Below, in pieces: positions 15,992-24,736 of a DNA stretch of 64,000 nucleotides. The stretch's first letter is position 1, and every line of letters begins with the position of its first letter. Source of the DNA: Rhodococcus opacus (GTDB lineage: Bacteria; Actinomycetota; Actinomycetes; Mycobacteriales; Mycobacteriaceae); the NCBI RefSeq assembly GCF_012396235.1, contig NZ_JAAXPA010000023.1, forward strand, positions 1-64,000, read 5' to 3'. A model generated the notes under the pieces. It saw only the letters and a list, made by a program, of their open reading frames with translations. It had not been told where the DNA came from and ran no database searches. The position numbers and the translations under genes are program-made.

Positions 15992-17910
15992 CTGTCGAAC
16001 TCCACTTTCGCGACCAGTGGCAGATGCAGAGCGGCCTGACCGGCCTCGATGTGCTTGCGGGCCAACGCTTTCTCCTCGTCCGTGCGGTCGGCCAGGACCG
16101 CGTGGAGGTTGGTGTGGGTTTGTCCCCACAGCTGACCGAAGTGCTGCGGGGACAGTCGCAGCCGGAGCCGGTCGAGGTGGTCGGCGAACAGCAGAAGCTG
16201 GGGCAGGTCGCTGGGCAGGATCCAGGCGTTGCGGCATTCCAGACAACGCAGGGGCGCCACCGGGCAAAGCTCTCCCGACCGGCCGTAGGGCGAGTTGTGG
16301 GGGTCGGCGCACTGGGTCAGTCCCATGTCCAGTGCGCCCCGGCGGATGTCCTCGGCTTGCCGCGGGCTCAGGCCCAAGGTCTCCGCCTGATCGGGGGCAT
16401 CGAGCACGTCGGTGGAGGTGGTCAGCACGGTCGGTCCCTCCAACGCCTTGGTGAACCAGTGATCCTGGGCGGTGGCGATCACCTGGCCGGACATCACGCG
16501 CAGGGTCGTGCCCTGCGCGTAGTGGCCCCGGAACACCTCCTCGTGGTGGTCGTTGGCCGTGTCGGCGATGCGGCCACCGAAGGCGATGGCCTTCTCCACC
16601 TTCGTGGATTTACGCAGTCGACGAATATCGGGCGCCCCGTCGACCGTCACGTCCGCGGCGGCCAGCCAGTTCACGAAGCGGGACCGGGGAAGGTTGTAGT
16701 CCCATCGCGCGATGCGCAGCTCGTAGTCGGCCGTGACCGACGCTGCCAGGAACAGTCGTCGTTCGTCCGGTGCTCGTAGCCGGGCCTGCTCGGTGACGTG
16801 CATGAGACGCCGGATGATCGCACCGACTTCTCGATGGGGCCGGTCGGTGAAGTCGACAGACTCGCGGACCGTCGTTTCCGGAACGGTCTCGGTGCCGAAG
16901 GTGCGGTGCCGCACCTTCTGAGCCCGCTGCTTGGTCAGGGTCAATCGAACGCCCGAGGGCAGGAACTCGACATCCTCCCCGGTCAACGCGGTGACCTCCT
17001 CGGATGTGTGCCCGGTGGCGGCCACGAGTAACACACGGTAGGCGTGCAGGTCGAGGTGACCGGGATAGAGCTGACGCACCAGCCATCGGACGAGCATCCC
17101 CTTCGCCCGCGCCGGAAAGACGGGCCGGTCGGGGCGTTCGATGCAGGCCCGCAACTCGGGCGGCCACCGATGGATCACCGGAAGGTTGTCGCGGATGTCG
17201 AGCGGGCTGACCTGCTGACGAGCCAGTCCCCAGAGCAGATCGGCCACGCTGGTCCAACCGTGCTCGGCCGGGTCGCGGCCCTGGGCGGCCCACGCCCACC
17301 CCTCGGAAAGACGGGAGTCCAGCTCATTCGCCCAGGCCCATGCCGCGCGGACGACGGCGCGTTTGTCCTTGCGGGAGAACTCGTCGACTTCCTGCGTGCT
17401 GCCCGCCGCCACCCCGACCTCGCCGTCGACCAGCCGACGCAGATGCGGGGCCACCGGTCGCTGATCGTGTTGTGCGCGTCGGGCGATCAGTGCCCGCACC
17501 ATCGCCGCCAGGGTGGACGGCGTCGTCGAGCCCGCCCGGTAGTCGGCGGGAAGGGTTCGTTCCCACTCGGCCAACACGGCCGCGATATCGGGGTGCTGTT
17601 TGGCCAGGCTGGCCTCGCGCGCGTCCTCGGCGAGCAGGAAGTCGACTTTCGTGCAGAAATTGCGTATCGCTCGGCGGCCGAGGGCGGCCGACCCGCCCGA
17701 GATCCTGCTGATCTCGGCGTAGTCGACCCACTCGTCGGCCAGCTCCCCGGCCAACGCGGCGCACCGAAACCCGGCAGGGTCCAACGTGATCTCCCGCGGT
17801 ATGCCGGTTCGGTCCGGTGCCCGCACCAAACGGATACCGATCCGGTCGACCGGAGCCTCCGGCTCGTCGACCCCAGGAAAGTCGTGTTGGTGGTCGCCCC
17901 GGCGAGGCAT
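15988..17910 (-). CDS. Tyrosine recombinase-like protein (second of trio, degenerate active site)
   Basis: 640 residues, starting at ATG 17910 in a TGATG overlap with the upstream gene. A recombinase fold is suggested by LLVAATGHTSEEVTALTGED (position of the first Arg, here His/Thr), DIRRLRKSTKVEKAIAF and EEVFRGHYAQGTTLRVMSGQ. The usual Arg and His-x-x-Arg pattern is not intact, so it may act as a structural or DNA-binding partner. The C-terminus has a cysteine/histidine cluster (LTQCADPHNSPY, GELCPVAPLRCLECRNAW). This degenerate middle subunit is in line with three-recombinase elements where members are not equivalent. Confidence 0.75.
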   Translation of the reverse strand: MPRRGDHQHDFPGVDEPEAPVDRIGIRLVRAPDRTGIPREITLDPAGFRCAALAGELADEWVDYAEISRISGGSAALGRRAIRNFCTKVDFLLAEDAREASLAKQHPDIAAVLAEWERTLPADYRAGSTTPSTLAAMVRALIARRAQHDQRPVAPHLRRLVDGEVGVAAGSTQEVDEFSRKDKRAVVRAAWAWANELDSRLSEGWAWAAQGRDPAEHGWTSVADLLWGLARQQVSPLDIRDNLPVIHRWPPELRACIERPDRPVFPARAKGMLVRWLVRQLYPGHLDLHAYRVLLVAATGHTSEEVTALTGEDVEFLPSGVRLTLTKQRAQKVRHRTFGTETVPETTVRESVDFTDRPHREVGAIIRRLMHVTEQARLRAPDERRLFLAASVTADYELRIARWDYNLPRSRFVNWLAAADVTVDGAPDIRRLRKSTKVEKAIAFGGRIADTANDHHEEVFRGHYAQGTTLRVMSGQVIATAQDHWFTKALEGPTVLTTSTDVLDAPDQAETLGLSPRQAEDIRRGALDMGLTQCADPHNSPYGRSGELCPVAPLRCLECRNAWILPSDLPQLLLFADHLDRLRLRLSPQHFGQLWGQTHTNLHAVLADRTDEEKALARKHIEAGQAALHLPLVAKVEFDS

Positions 17911-19403
17911 CAGCGCTCACCACCCTCGACGAGCACGTGGCGGGCGATATCGGCGTAGGTGTCGCCTTCCTGCACCGTCCACTCGGAGAACGCGGCGTCC
18001 ACCGCGTTCATCGGATCGTCGCTGTATTCCAGATAGGCGTACGTCGTTGCCGGGCTCGAATGCCCAAGCCTCCGGCTGACGATCAACAACGGGTTGTGCT
18101 TGATATGACCACCCAGGTAGGACATGTGGCGTCGACGCCGCGCCACCGCGTCCGGTTCGTCGCCGTCCATCTGCTGTTCCAGATACGACAGCAGCTGCAA
18201 AGCGAACGTATGCCTGGTGTCGTGCCATCTCCACCGCCGCCGCGGCAGCAACGGTGCACCGGGAGCGTCGGCATGAACGCGCATCCGCGCCCACGCGTCG
18301 CAGCGGATGCGATACCAGGATGAAGGGCCGAGCATCCGACCGCCGTGGCCGACGAACACCGCCAGCGGCTCGACGCCATCTTCATTCTCCCGCATGGTGA
18401 TTCGCCGCAGTTCCGGCCCCATCGCGGACATCGCGAACGTCCGGCGCCGACCGTCCAGGGCGCCGCGCAGCGTCCCGGCCCCGTGATCGATGTGATCGAC
18501 GACGAACAACTCCCGGCGTCGACGCGCCAGGGACTTCGACGAGGCGGCGACCAGTTCCGGACGCTCCACCAGCAGAAAGGTGTCCACGGCGTCCAACGCT
18601 CCGGTCGGCACGTAGATCTCGCGGTACTTGCCATACTTCGCGCAGGCCTGCACCGGGAACTCCATGGATTCGCCCGGTCGACGCCGCCCGACACCGAGCT
18701 CGGGCAGCAACACCGTCGACCACTCCTCCGGACGCATCCCGGTGCACAACGCCAAGTCGGCGGCGGCCCGACTACGGAGCGGCGCTCGACCACGGAACAC
18801 CGTGCTGGCCTGCGAGTCCGGCAACTGCCCACCCAGGCCGACGTCGCGGAAGTAACGGTATTGCGGCAAGCTCATGTGGCGAATATCCATGCCCCGACGC
18901 AGTCGGGGCGCCAGCGGATTGCGTCCCCTATGGGTCATCCGCAGCGGTAGGTGACGCAGGTAGCCGTGCTCGACCAGCCATCGGTAGAGCTGGTTGAGCA
19001 ACTGGGCCTCCTTCCCCCACGTCGCATCGCCGACCGGCTTGTCCTGCACCTGTGTGCGCAGAACGCGGTACGCCCTGAAGTCGGATTCGGTCGCTTCGAG
19101 CAGGCCCCGGTCGCGGGACCGTAGGAAGTGGACGAACCGCCGCACGATGTAGGCATACTCGCGCAGCGTCTTGGCGTCCTTCTCCTCGTAGACCAGATGT
19201 CGGAACCACGAGCACAACGGCTCGACAGGCCGCATCGTCAGCTCGTCGAGGAACACCGGTGTCCCGGCCGGGATCGCTCGATACTCGAGCAGCCGAACCA
19301 CGCCGGCCGAGTCCACACCGTGGCCGTCCAGGTGCGTACGAAGCAACGACGGATCCACAAACGACAGGAACACCCAATCCTCCTCCGAGACGACGGAGGA
19401 CAT
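17910..19403 (-). CDS. Tyrosine recombinase (first of trio)
   Basis: 497 residues from ATG 19403; a TTG at 19430 is in frame but less likely. The core-binding domain is at about 75-170. Catalytic residues: LCTGMRPEEWSTV (Arg), RWHDTRHTFALQL (His-x-x-Arg), SRRLGHSSPATTYAYLEYSD (His and Tyr). It is first in an operon of four overlapping genes on the minus strand. Upstream (19440-19642) lies a cluster of inverted repeats that may be the element end. Probably active. Confidence 0.88.
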   Translation of the reverse strand: MSSVVSEEDWVFLSFVDPSLLRTHLDGHGVDSAGVVRLLEYRAIPAGTPVFLDELTMRPVEPLCSWFRHLVYEEKDAKTLREYAYIVRRFVHFLRSRDRGLLEATESDFRAYRVLRTQVQDKPVGDATWGKEAQLLNQLYRWLVEHGYLRHLPLRMTHRGRNPLAPRLRRGMDIRHMSLPQYRYFRDVGLGGQLPDSQASTVFRGRAPLRSRAAADLALCTGMRPEEWSTVLLPELGVGRRRPGESMEFPVQACAKYGKYREIYVPTGALDAVDTFLLVERPELVAASSKSLARRRRELFVVDHIDHGAGTLRGALDGRRRTFAMSAMGPELRRITMRENEDGVEPLAVFVGHGGRMLGPSSWYRIRCDAWARMRVHADAPGAPLLPRRRWRWHDTRHTFALQLLSYLEQQMDGDEPDAVARRRRHMSYLGGHIKHNPLLIVSRRLGHSSPATTYAYLEYSDDPMNAVDAAFSEWTVQEGDTYADIARHVLVEGGER

Positions 19404-19915
19404 AGATACACGAGCGCTACGACACAGCAATCACTTGTGCAACACAGACAGGGCCGATGAGACAGATTTCAACCATGAAAAGAACTCGTGGCCAAATCTC
19501 ATCTGGGATGGCCACTCAATGGCCAGTTGGCCAATTGGGTGAGATTGCATTCGACGTGGCGGCGTGGCGGATCTCGAATGCGGTGGCGGAATCTCACGGC
19601 GAGTGGCGGGCCGGTGGCGGATCCGCCACCGTGGTGAGATTCGCCCACCTTCGGCGTGATCCAGATCGTTCGGGGTGTCCCGATTGACGCCCCGAAAGCA
19701 AAAACATCACCGGACGGGGCTACCGGAACGGCGCTGGTCAGCGAGTTCCGGTCAACGGCCGGCTCTCGGGACGAGCCGGTGAGGGTTCCTGCAACGGGAT
19801 ACGGCTCTGGCCTGATCCGTCGTCCAAGGGTCCGAACGCGACCGGCCGCCACCGAGCGGTCCTCTCCGTTGCTTGAACGCGAGTGGTGATTCGGCCGCCG
19901 GCGGAGACTGGCTGT
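19404..19915. repeat. Inverted-repeat cluster upstream of the recombinase trio
   Basis: A gene-free stretch of 510 bases. AATCTCA/TGAGATT pairs occur at 19496-19546 and as GAATCTCAC (19589-19597) with GTGAGATTC (19634-19642). The second pair encloses a perfect 18-bp palindrome, GGTGGCGG-ATCCGCCACC (19613-19630). GTGGCGGA is also repeated in direct orientation, and TGGCCA repeats fill 19509-19532. This pattern suits recombinase binding sites and the promoter of the trio. Beyond 19650 no structure was seen. Confidence 0.5.
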
Positions 19916-20662
19916 ATGGAGAGCGAATGGCAGGATTCGGACCTTCAATACGACATGTCAGCTGGGTACTGGGTTCGCGACGGAATCGAGGTGACGCGGA
20001 AAACCACGGTGGTCTCACTCGTGCCCGCCGGGTTCGAAGCCTATGGCCGCGTGCTGCACCCGGTGCAGTCGGTCGACGACGGCGGGCATACGCGGTGGCT
20101 GCGCTGGTCGGACATCGCCCGTGTCACGGGCGCGATGGCTCATCCTTCGATGGAGCTGGAGACAATGCTCGAATTCGCCCCGAAGGGATACTTCCAGTCG
20201 ACCCCCATCGTCCCGGAATCCCCCGTACCGCCGTGGCGGCCCCAGCAGTTGACAGCTCTGGGCGAGGTGCTCGCGCAGCACACCACCACCCCCGAACGCT
20301 GTTGGTTCGGGTTCTGGGAAGGCAACACCGCATTCGACGAGATTCCCCGCAACGTTCCGAAACTCACGGTCGAGGGCTTCCGCTACTACCTCCTACGAGG
20401 TCCGGTCGCTCGGGCAGCAGACACGCTCCACGGGCTGGAAGCTCACTTGTGGTGGCCGGACGATCGAGCCTGGTACGTGGCCACACACTTCGACTTCCCA
20501 TGCGCCTATCTCGGCGGCAGCACACGATGTATCGATGATGTGCTGCACACCGACTCGCTCGAAGCGTGGCCGGCATCAGCCTCGCAGGAGATCACGGTCG
20601 ACAGCGACCTGGTGAATACGGAACTTCTGCAAAAGCGGGGACCAGGGCAACGTCCAGAATAG
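19916..20662 (+). CDS. Protein of unknown function (248 aa)
   Basis: Start ATG 19916 (MESEWQDSDLQYDMSAGYW) follows GGCGGAGA; a GTG at 19883 is an alternative. The protein is soluble, aromatic-rich and acidic, with no transmembrane segment. Motifs such as HTRWLRWSDIARVTG and YLLRGPVARAADTLHGLEAH, then WWPDDRAWYVATHFDF, look like a conserved actinobacterial protein of the SMI1-unlike, uncharacterised kind, but no family can be named. It is followed 111 bp later by another unknown gene on the same strand, suggesting a two-gene unit. Confidence 0.7.
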   Translation: MESEWQDSDLQYDMSAGYWVRDGIEVTRKTTVVSLVPAGFEAYGRVLHPVQSVDDGGHTRWLRWSDIARVTGAMAHPSMELETMLEFAPKGYFQSTPIVPESPVPPWRPQQLTALGEVLAQHTTTPERCWFGFWEGNTAFDEIPRNVPKLTVEGFRYYLLRGPVARAADTLHGLEAHLWWPDDRAWYVATHFDFPCAYLGGSTRCIDDVLHTDSLEAWPASASQEITVDSDLVNTELLQKRGPGQRPE

Positions 20663-20773
20663 GAGCGGAAGCCGCGGATGGATTCCGCCGGCCGCCCCGG
20701 TGCCCGATCCTCGTCCGGAGCACTGGTCGAGTCGATCACCAAGATGTCGCATAAGTCGATGACTAGCATCAGG

Positions 20774-21853
20774 ATGATGACGCAGTGGAGCACTGTCGAG
20801 GCGGATCATCATCAATTCACCATCGGCGAGCGACATGCGGACACCCTGGCTGTCGCTGTCGAATGCAGTCTCTTCGACGCAGGTAGCGACTTCCTGACGG
20901 TACATACCGGTGTCGCGTATGGCCCGGTCTCGATCGGCGTTGAGTTACTTGGCGACCAGCCTGAAAGCACGTTGTTCGAGGATTGGGAGAACGTTGCTGA
21001 GTGCACTATCAGCGCCTCCGCATTGTGTGTGATGACCCTGCAGGGCGAACCAGTCGAAGATTTCACCGAGCTGACAGTCCTCGACCCAGGTAGATACCGG
21101 GTCCGGGTGCACGCTCGAGGCCGTGATGCGAACTGGGACATGGACGTAGCCGAGCCGAGCGAAGACTACTTGGTGCAACTGTGGCCAGTCCCTCGCGTCC
21201 AGGGTTTCGTGCGACTGAAGAAGACCGACACCGCTTGGAGCGAGGTCGACCCTGAGCTTCCATCGGCACTGACCCCGACTCCTCGGGAGCCGGTGCAGAC
21301 ACCGAGTCCGCGGCCGCTGGGACGGCCGAAGCTCAAGCGCCTGGTAAACCGCAAAAGTGTGTCACGAGTCCAACTGCGGAATTTCAACGAGTTCAAGGAC
21401 GTGGCACACGTCGATCGACTCCTTGCCGAGAAACTTCTAGCCCTCAGTGACGACGAACTCCGGTCGGTCGCCCAGTGGCTTCCGAGACGCGCCCTGACAA
21501 AAATCGGACTTCTCCACATCGAGTGGGTGTCGAACGGTGTCACCGTACTTGAGGCCGGGCTGTGGGAACGACCGAAGGACATCTACGCCGCGGCCGTGCA
21601 GGCGAAGACCGGCGGAGATCCCGACGTGCCGGCTACTCAGATCGTGTCCGTTTTCGATGGACAGCCTGTCGATCCCGTATACGGCGCAATGAACGCGCTC
21701 ATCTATGGCTTTGACCCCGACCCAGCAGTCGCCGCATTCATCGCCCTCCGTGGCACGCTGCTTGCGTACGGACCGCATTGGAAGGACCTGGTCAACGAAC
21801 TCGAAGCTGCCTTCCCGAGAATCGCAAACTGGACGATAGAAGGGTCCGGATGA
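20774..21853 (+). CDS. Protein of unknown function (about 359 aa)
   Basis: I place the start at ATG 20774 (MMTQWSTVEADHHQFTIGER); an in-frame ATG at 20678 has a less typical N-terminus. The N-terminal 170 residues look beta-rich (YGPVSIGVELLGDQPES, GRYRVRVHARGRDANWD), a Pro-rich linker follows (SALTPTPREPVQTPSPRPLG), then a helical C-terminal domain (VDRLLAEKLLALSDDELRSV, VYGAMNALIYGFDPDPAVAA). It lies downstream of the 19916 gene. Function unknown; the two may be cargo of the neighbouring element. Confidence 0.7.
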   Translation: MMTQWSTVEADHHQFTIGERHADTLAVAVECSLFDAGSDFLTVHTGVAYGPVSIGVELLGDQPESTLFEDWENVAECTISASALCVMTLQGEPVEDFTELTVLDPGRYRVRVHARGRDANWDMDVAEPSEDYLVQLWPVPRVQGFVRLKKTDTAWSEVDPELPSALTPTPREPVQTPSPRPLGRPKLKRLVNRKSVSRVQLRNFNEFKDVAHVDRLLAEKLLALSDDELRSVAQWLPRRALTKIGLLHIEWVSNGVTVLEAGLWERPKDIYAAAVQAKTGGDPDVPATQIVSVFDGQPVDPVYGAMNALIYGFDPDPAVAAFIALRGTLLAYGPHWKDLVNELEAAFPRIANWTIEGSG

Positions 21854-22039
21854 GGAACCACCAGCGGGACGAGATCGGCGCCGAACGCATGTCCGGCTGC
21901 CGGCGACGCTCGTCCCGGAACGGGATCCGCTCTCGGGACGAGCGCTGACCCCTGCGAGTACGCGCTGGGCGCCGATCACGTCCCGGTGCTGGTTGCCTAT
22001 ACGGAATCCGTTGCCGCCCGTGGCCAGGGTGACAGCGAG

Positions 22040-23032
22040 TCAGGCGGCGGAGACGGCCGTGCGGTCGTCCCGGACGAGGCGCGGGACCACGCGCACGTAG
22101 ATGACCATCCCGACGACTTCGACGAGTGTTTGGGTGACCACGACGACCGCAGCAACCGCGAGCTGGTCGGGCAGTGCCAAGGCCAGCGGGAGCACGACCA
22201 GGGAGTTGCGGGTGGCACCTGTGAACACCACGGCCCGCCCCGACGGGACATCCAGGCGGAACAGCCGGGCGATCGCCCATCCGGCGAACGCCATCACCAC
22301 GAGGAACGCCGCGTAGAAGGGCACCACCGCGGCCACGTCGGCGAAGTTGCCGTCCAGCTTCGGTATCTGGGAGGCGACCACGACCAGGAGGGTGGCGGCC
22401 ATCAACGGCACCATGATCGACGTCGCGGCATCGGATACCTTCCGGCCCAATGCTGCCCGAGCGGACCAGAACTGGGTCGCCCACGCCAGCGTCAGGGGGA
22501 TGACGATCAGCACCACGAACGCTTCCACGAAGGGGCCGGTCTCGACGATGTCGGACAGGTCCGAACCCATGAACATGAGCAGGAACAGCGGCAACAGGAG
22601 CATCTGGGTGACCAACAACAGTGGGGTCGCGGCGAGGAGCCGTCGGCTGCTGCCGCCGGCGAGGCCGCTGAAGACGATCACGTAGTCCACACACGGGCAC
22701 AGCAGCACCAGCAACACCCCGACCCGCACGGCCTGGTCGGCGGGCAGGAACGTGAACATGGCCGCCACCACGAGCGGCACGACCACGAAGTTCACGACCA
22801 TCGTGGCCGACAGGAACCGCCCGTCGCGCAGCGACCGCACCAGTTCGGCGGCGGGGACCTGCAGGAAGGTCACGTACAGCAGGGCGCCGAGTACCGGGTT
22901 GATCGCGTGCTCGAGGCCCGGGCCTGCTGCCGGGACGGCCCAGCCGAGCCCGGCGCCGACGACCATTGCCGCGAGGTAGATCGCCACCTGGTGGTGTTCC
23001 ATGCGTTCGACAACGCCCTGCGGCTGCGCCAC
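22040..23032 (-). CDS. Arsenite-type / bile acid:Na+ symporter family permease
   Basis: 330 residues from GTG 23032 (GGAG eight bases upstream), with about ten hydrophobic segments. LLVLLCPCVDYVIVFSGLAG holds the conserved cysteine region of the ACR3/bile acid symporter family, and FTGATRNSLVVLPLALALPD is the other broken-helix motif. ACR3 proteins export arsenite from the cytosol. It is the last gene after a MerR regulator and a small cysteine-rich membrane protein, so metal or metalloid detoxification under MerR control is likely. The exact ion is not fixed by sequence. Confidence 0.8.
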   Translation of the reverse strand: MAQPQGVVERMEHHQVAIYLAAMVVGAGLGWAVPAAGPGLEHAINPVLGALLYVTFLQVPAAELVRSLRDGRFLSATMVVNFVVVPLVVAAMFTFLPADQAVRVGVLLVLLCPCVDYVIVFSGLAGGSSRRLLAATPLLLVTQMLLLPLFLLMFMGSDLSDIVETGPFVEAFVVLIVIPLTLAWATQFWSARAALGRKVSDAATSIMVPLMAATLLVVVASQIPKLDGNFADVAAVVPFYAAFLVVMAFAGWAIARLFRLDVPSGRAVVFTGATRNSLVVLPLALALPDQLAVAAVVVVTQTLVEVVGMVIYVRVVPRLVRDDRTAVSAA

Positions 23033-23115
23033 TTATCCGACTCCTCGATCGTGTGCCCCGCGCCGACCGGTCTTGGCGGGCGCACTGAATTCTCGCCCAT
23101 CGGGGGCATCACAGG

Positions 23116-23427
23116 TCATCGTGATTCGGATATCGTGCGCTCACCCTCGCTGCCGCCCACCGTGGGCATCTGAAGGTCCACCGTCGTCGCCGCGCAGGAG
23201 GCGCTGGCGCGGCGCCGGCGCACTACTGCTAGCAGTGCCAGCGCGGCAAAGATCGCGACGACGATCAGTGCGGGGACCCATACCGCTCCCACCGCGGAGA
23301 GCACGGAGAGCCCACCGAGGACGGTGAGGATGGGGGCTGCGCAGCAAACCGCGCACGCGCCGACCGCGGCGGCGCCCACCCCGATCGCCTGCCACCGGGC
23401 AGATCCTGGACGCCGGGGTGAGGTCAT
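23116..23427 (-). CDS. Small membrane protein with Cys pair, mercury/metal transport-like
   Basis: 103 residues with two hydrophobic segments. The first contains GACAVCCAAPILTVLGGLSV, with a Cys-x-x-Cys-Cys pattern in the membrane like MerT/MerF-type importers. The second (VWVPALIVVAIFAALALLAV) is followed by arginines. The start ATG 23427 overlaps the merR-like stop by four bases. It is likely a metal-ion transporter or sensor partner in the MerR operon. A weak match to other small Cys membrane proteins remains possible. Confidence 0.65.
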   Translation of the reverse strand: MTSPRRPGSARWQAIGVGAAAVGACAVCCAAPILTVLGGLSVLSAVGAVWVPALIVVAIFAALALLAVVRRRRASASCAATTVDLQMPTVGGSEGERTISESR

Positions 23428-24203
23428 ACTTTCGCTCCGAACAGTTCGGCCAGTAGGGCGTGGGCGGTCTCGGGGGCGCGCACAGTCAACGCGAGCGCGT
23501 CTGGAGACAGGTGGAGGGTGAAGTCGAAGAAGGCGCAGCAGCCTTGTTCGGCGGCGGCCAGGCGTGCCACCTCGGCGACCAGGTTGGGGTCGGACGGGAA
23601 CCGTACGCGGAGACCATCGTCGATCTCTTCACGTCCGGTGGCTGAGTCCAGCACCTGCTGCCATTGCTGGGCACGCTCGCCGTATTCGTCGCCGCTGAGG
23701 GTGCAGGCCACCGGGACATCCCGCCAGGAGAGACCTGGTGCCGGCTCGGGCCGGCGTTCGAGTGTCAGAGGCACCGGCGCCGGCGTGGTGGATGTGGCTG
23801 GGGCGGTGAGGCAGCCGCAGTCCGGCCCGCAGGCCCCGTCCGGTGCCGGCTCCGACAGGTCGGCACGGACACCGGCCAGGTACGCCGAAAACGCCGTCAG
23901 TTCCGCGATCCGATTGTCAGCGTCGCCGATCCGGTCGGTGACCATCGGAAGCATCCGCTGGCGCACCGAGGCACAGACTCCCTGCTCCCAGACCTCGAGC
24001 AGATCACCGATCTCCTCCAGCGGCAGGCCGAGATGCTTGGCCGAGGAGATGAACCCCAGCCGCTCGACGGCCTCGTCACCGTAGACCCGATAACCCGATG
24101 CCGTCCGTTCGGCGGACAACAGGCCCGCGGTCTCGTAGAACCGCAGCGTCGTGGCCGGAACCCCGGAGATCTCCGCCAGCTGCGAGATCCGATAAGTGCT
24201 CAT
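23424..24203 (-). CDS. MerR-family metal-responsive regulator with C-terminal extension
   Basis: 259 residues from ATG 24203. The N-terminal HTH is textbook MerR (YRISQLAEISGVPATTLRFY, ETAGLLSAERTASGYRVY). A dimerisation helix follows (about 75-125), then a Cys-rich stretch GACGPDCGCLTAP and a domain ending AAAEQGCCAFFDFTLHLSPD, with more cysteines as possible metal ligands. MerR proteins twist a long-spaced promoter when the metal binds; a 22-bp palindrome lies directly upstream. It heads the three-gene operon 24203-22040. Confidence 0.85.
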   Translation of the reverse strand: MSTYRISQLAEISGVPATTLRFYETAGLLSAERTASGYRVYGDEAVERLGFISSAKHLGLPLEEIGDLLEVWEQGVCASVRQRMLPMVTDRIGDADNRIAELTAFSAYLAGVRADLSEPAPDGACGPDCGCLTAPATSTTPAPVPLTLERRPEPAPGLSWRDVPVACTLSGDEYGERAQQWQQVLDSATGREEIDDGLRVRFPSDPNLVAEVARLAAAEQGCCAFFDFTLHLSPDALALTVRAPETAHALLAELFGAKV

Positions 24204-24216
24204 GAGACGACGGTAA

Positions 24217-24238
24217 ACCTTCGAGTCGACTCGAAGGT
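24217..24238 (-). promoter_or_regulatory. MerR-type operator palindrome
   Basis: ACCTTCGAGTC joined to GACTCGAAGGT is a perfect 22-bp palindrome 14 bp upstream of the merR-like start. On the minus strand it is preceded by TTG, giving TTGACC as a possible -35 box with the palindrome inside an 18-19 bp spacer. This is the usual MerR promoter layout. Confidence 0.75.
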
Positions 24239-24736
24239 CAAGCGTAAACGGCAAGAACTCTGCACTGCTGCCCGGTCACCGATCCGCTTACGGGGTCGCC
24301 AACCACTCCCGGTGTGGGTGTCAGGGCGTCCTGATCGCCGTCGCGGCAGGGGCATCGGCGCGGCCCGTCTCGCTTCGTAGTGGCTGAGGAAATGCCAGGG
24401 TCTTGAGACAGATTGCTGTGGCCATGCCGTGAGACAAGCAACAAGTCCGCAGTTCGCGGCGTCTCAAAATGCCACTGGCAGCGAGACCCTACAGGAGCAT
24501 CCGCTTGGGGGACACCGCAGGTGGCCTCGCCCGGGCCGGAGGACCGCGGCAATCGGAACCGCGGGTCAGATGTCATTCAGGTGATCTACAAAGGCCGTTC
24601 TTCGCGGTACCCGCTGTCATTCGCTCGACCACCGGTTTCTAGATTGAGGGCTGGTCTTGACGAAGAATCCCGGCATCGTGCCTGGGTATCGCCCACCAAC
24701 TGCCGGTGGACCGTCGTTAGCTGAGGGAGCGCGATT
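24239..24736. other. Non-coding stretch with element remnants
   Basis: About 500 bases with no convincing gene. TTGAGACAGATT at 24401 matches GAGACAGATT at 19460. GCGTCTCA (24460-24467) with TGAGAC (24431-24436) forms part of an inverted repeat. At 24494-24526 a 33-base segment differs by two bases from 41731-41763, next to structured element B. These look like broken ends of mobile DNA. Confidence 0.5.

Larger units (their letters stand above)
13321..19642 (-). mobile_element. RIT-like three-recombinase element with TnpC-like gene
   Basis: Three tandem, overlapping tyrosine recombinase genes plus a small coiled-coil protein match the arrangement known as recombinase-in-trio elements, combined with a Tn554-like TnpC. 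Proposed ends are the 38-bp palindrome at 13321 and the inverted-repeat cluster at 19496-19642. The exact ends and any target duplication are not established. It carries no cargo between these limits. Confidence 0.6.

Noticed and set aside
16000-16312. Extended N-terminus of the third recombinase
   Set aside because: It overlaps the coding sequence of the preceding recombinase and is Pro/Arg-rich; the TTGA-coupled start is preferred.
19499-19948. 149-codon minus-strand frame in the inverted-repeat cluster
   Set aside because: Its composition follows the DNA repeats; no domain.
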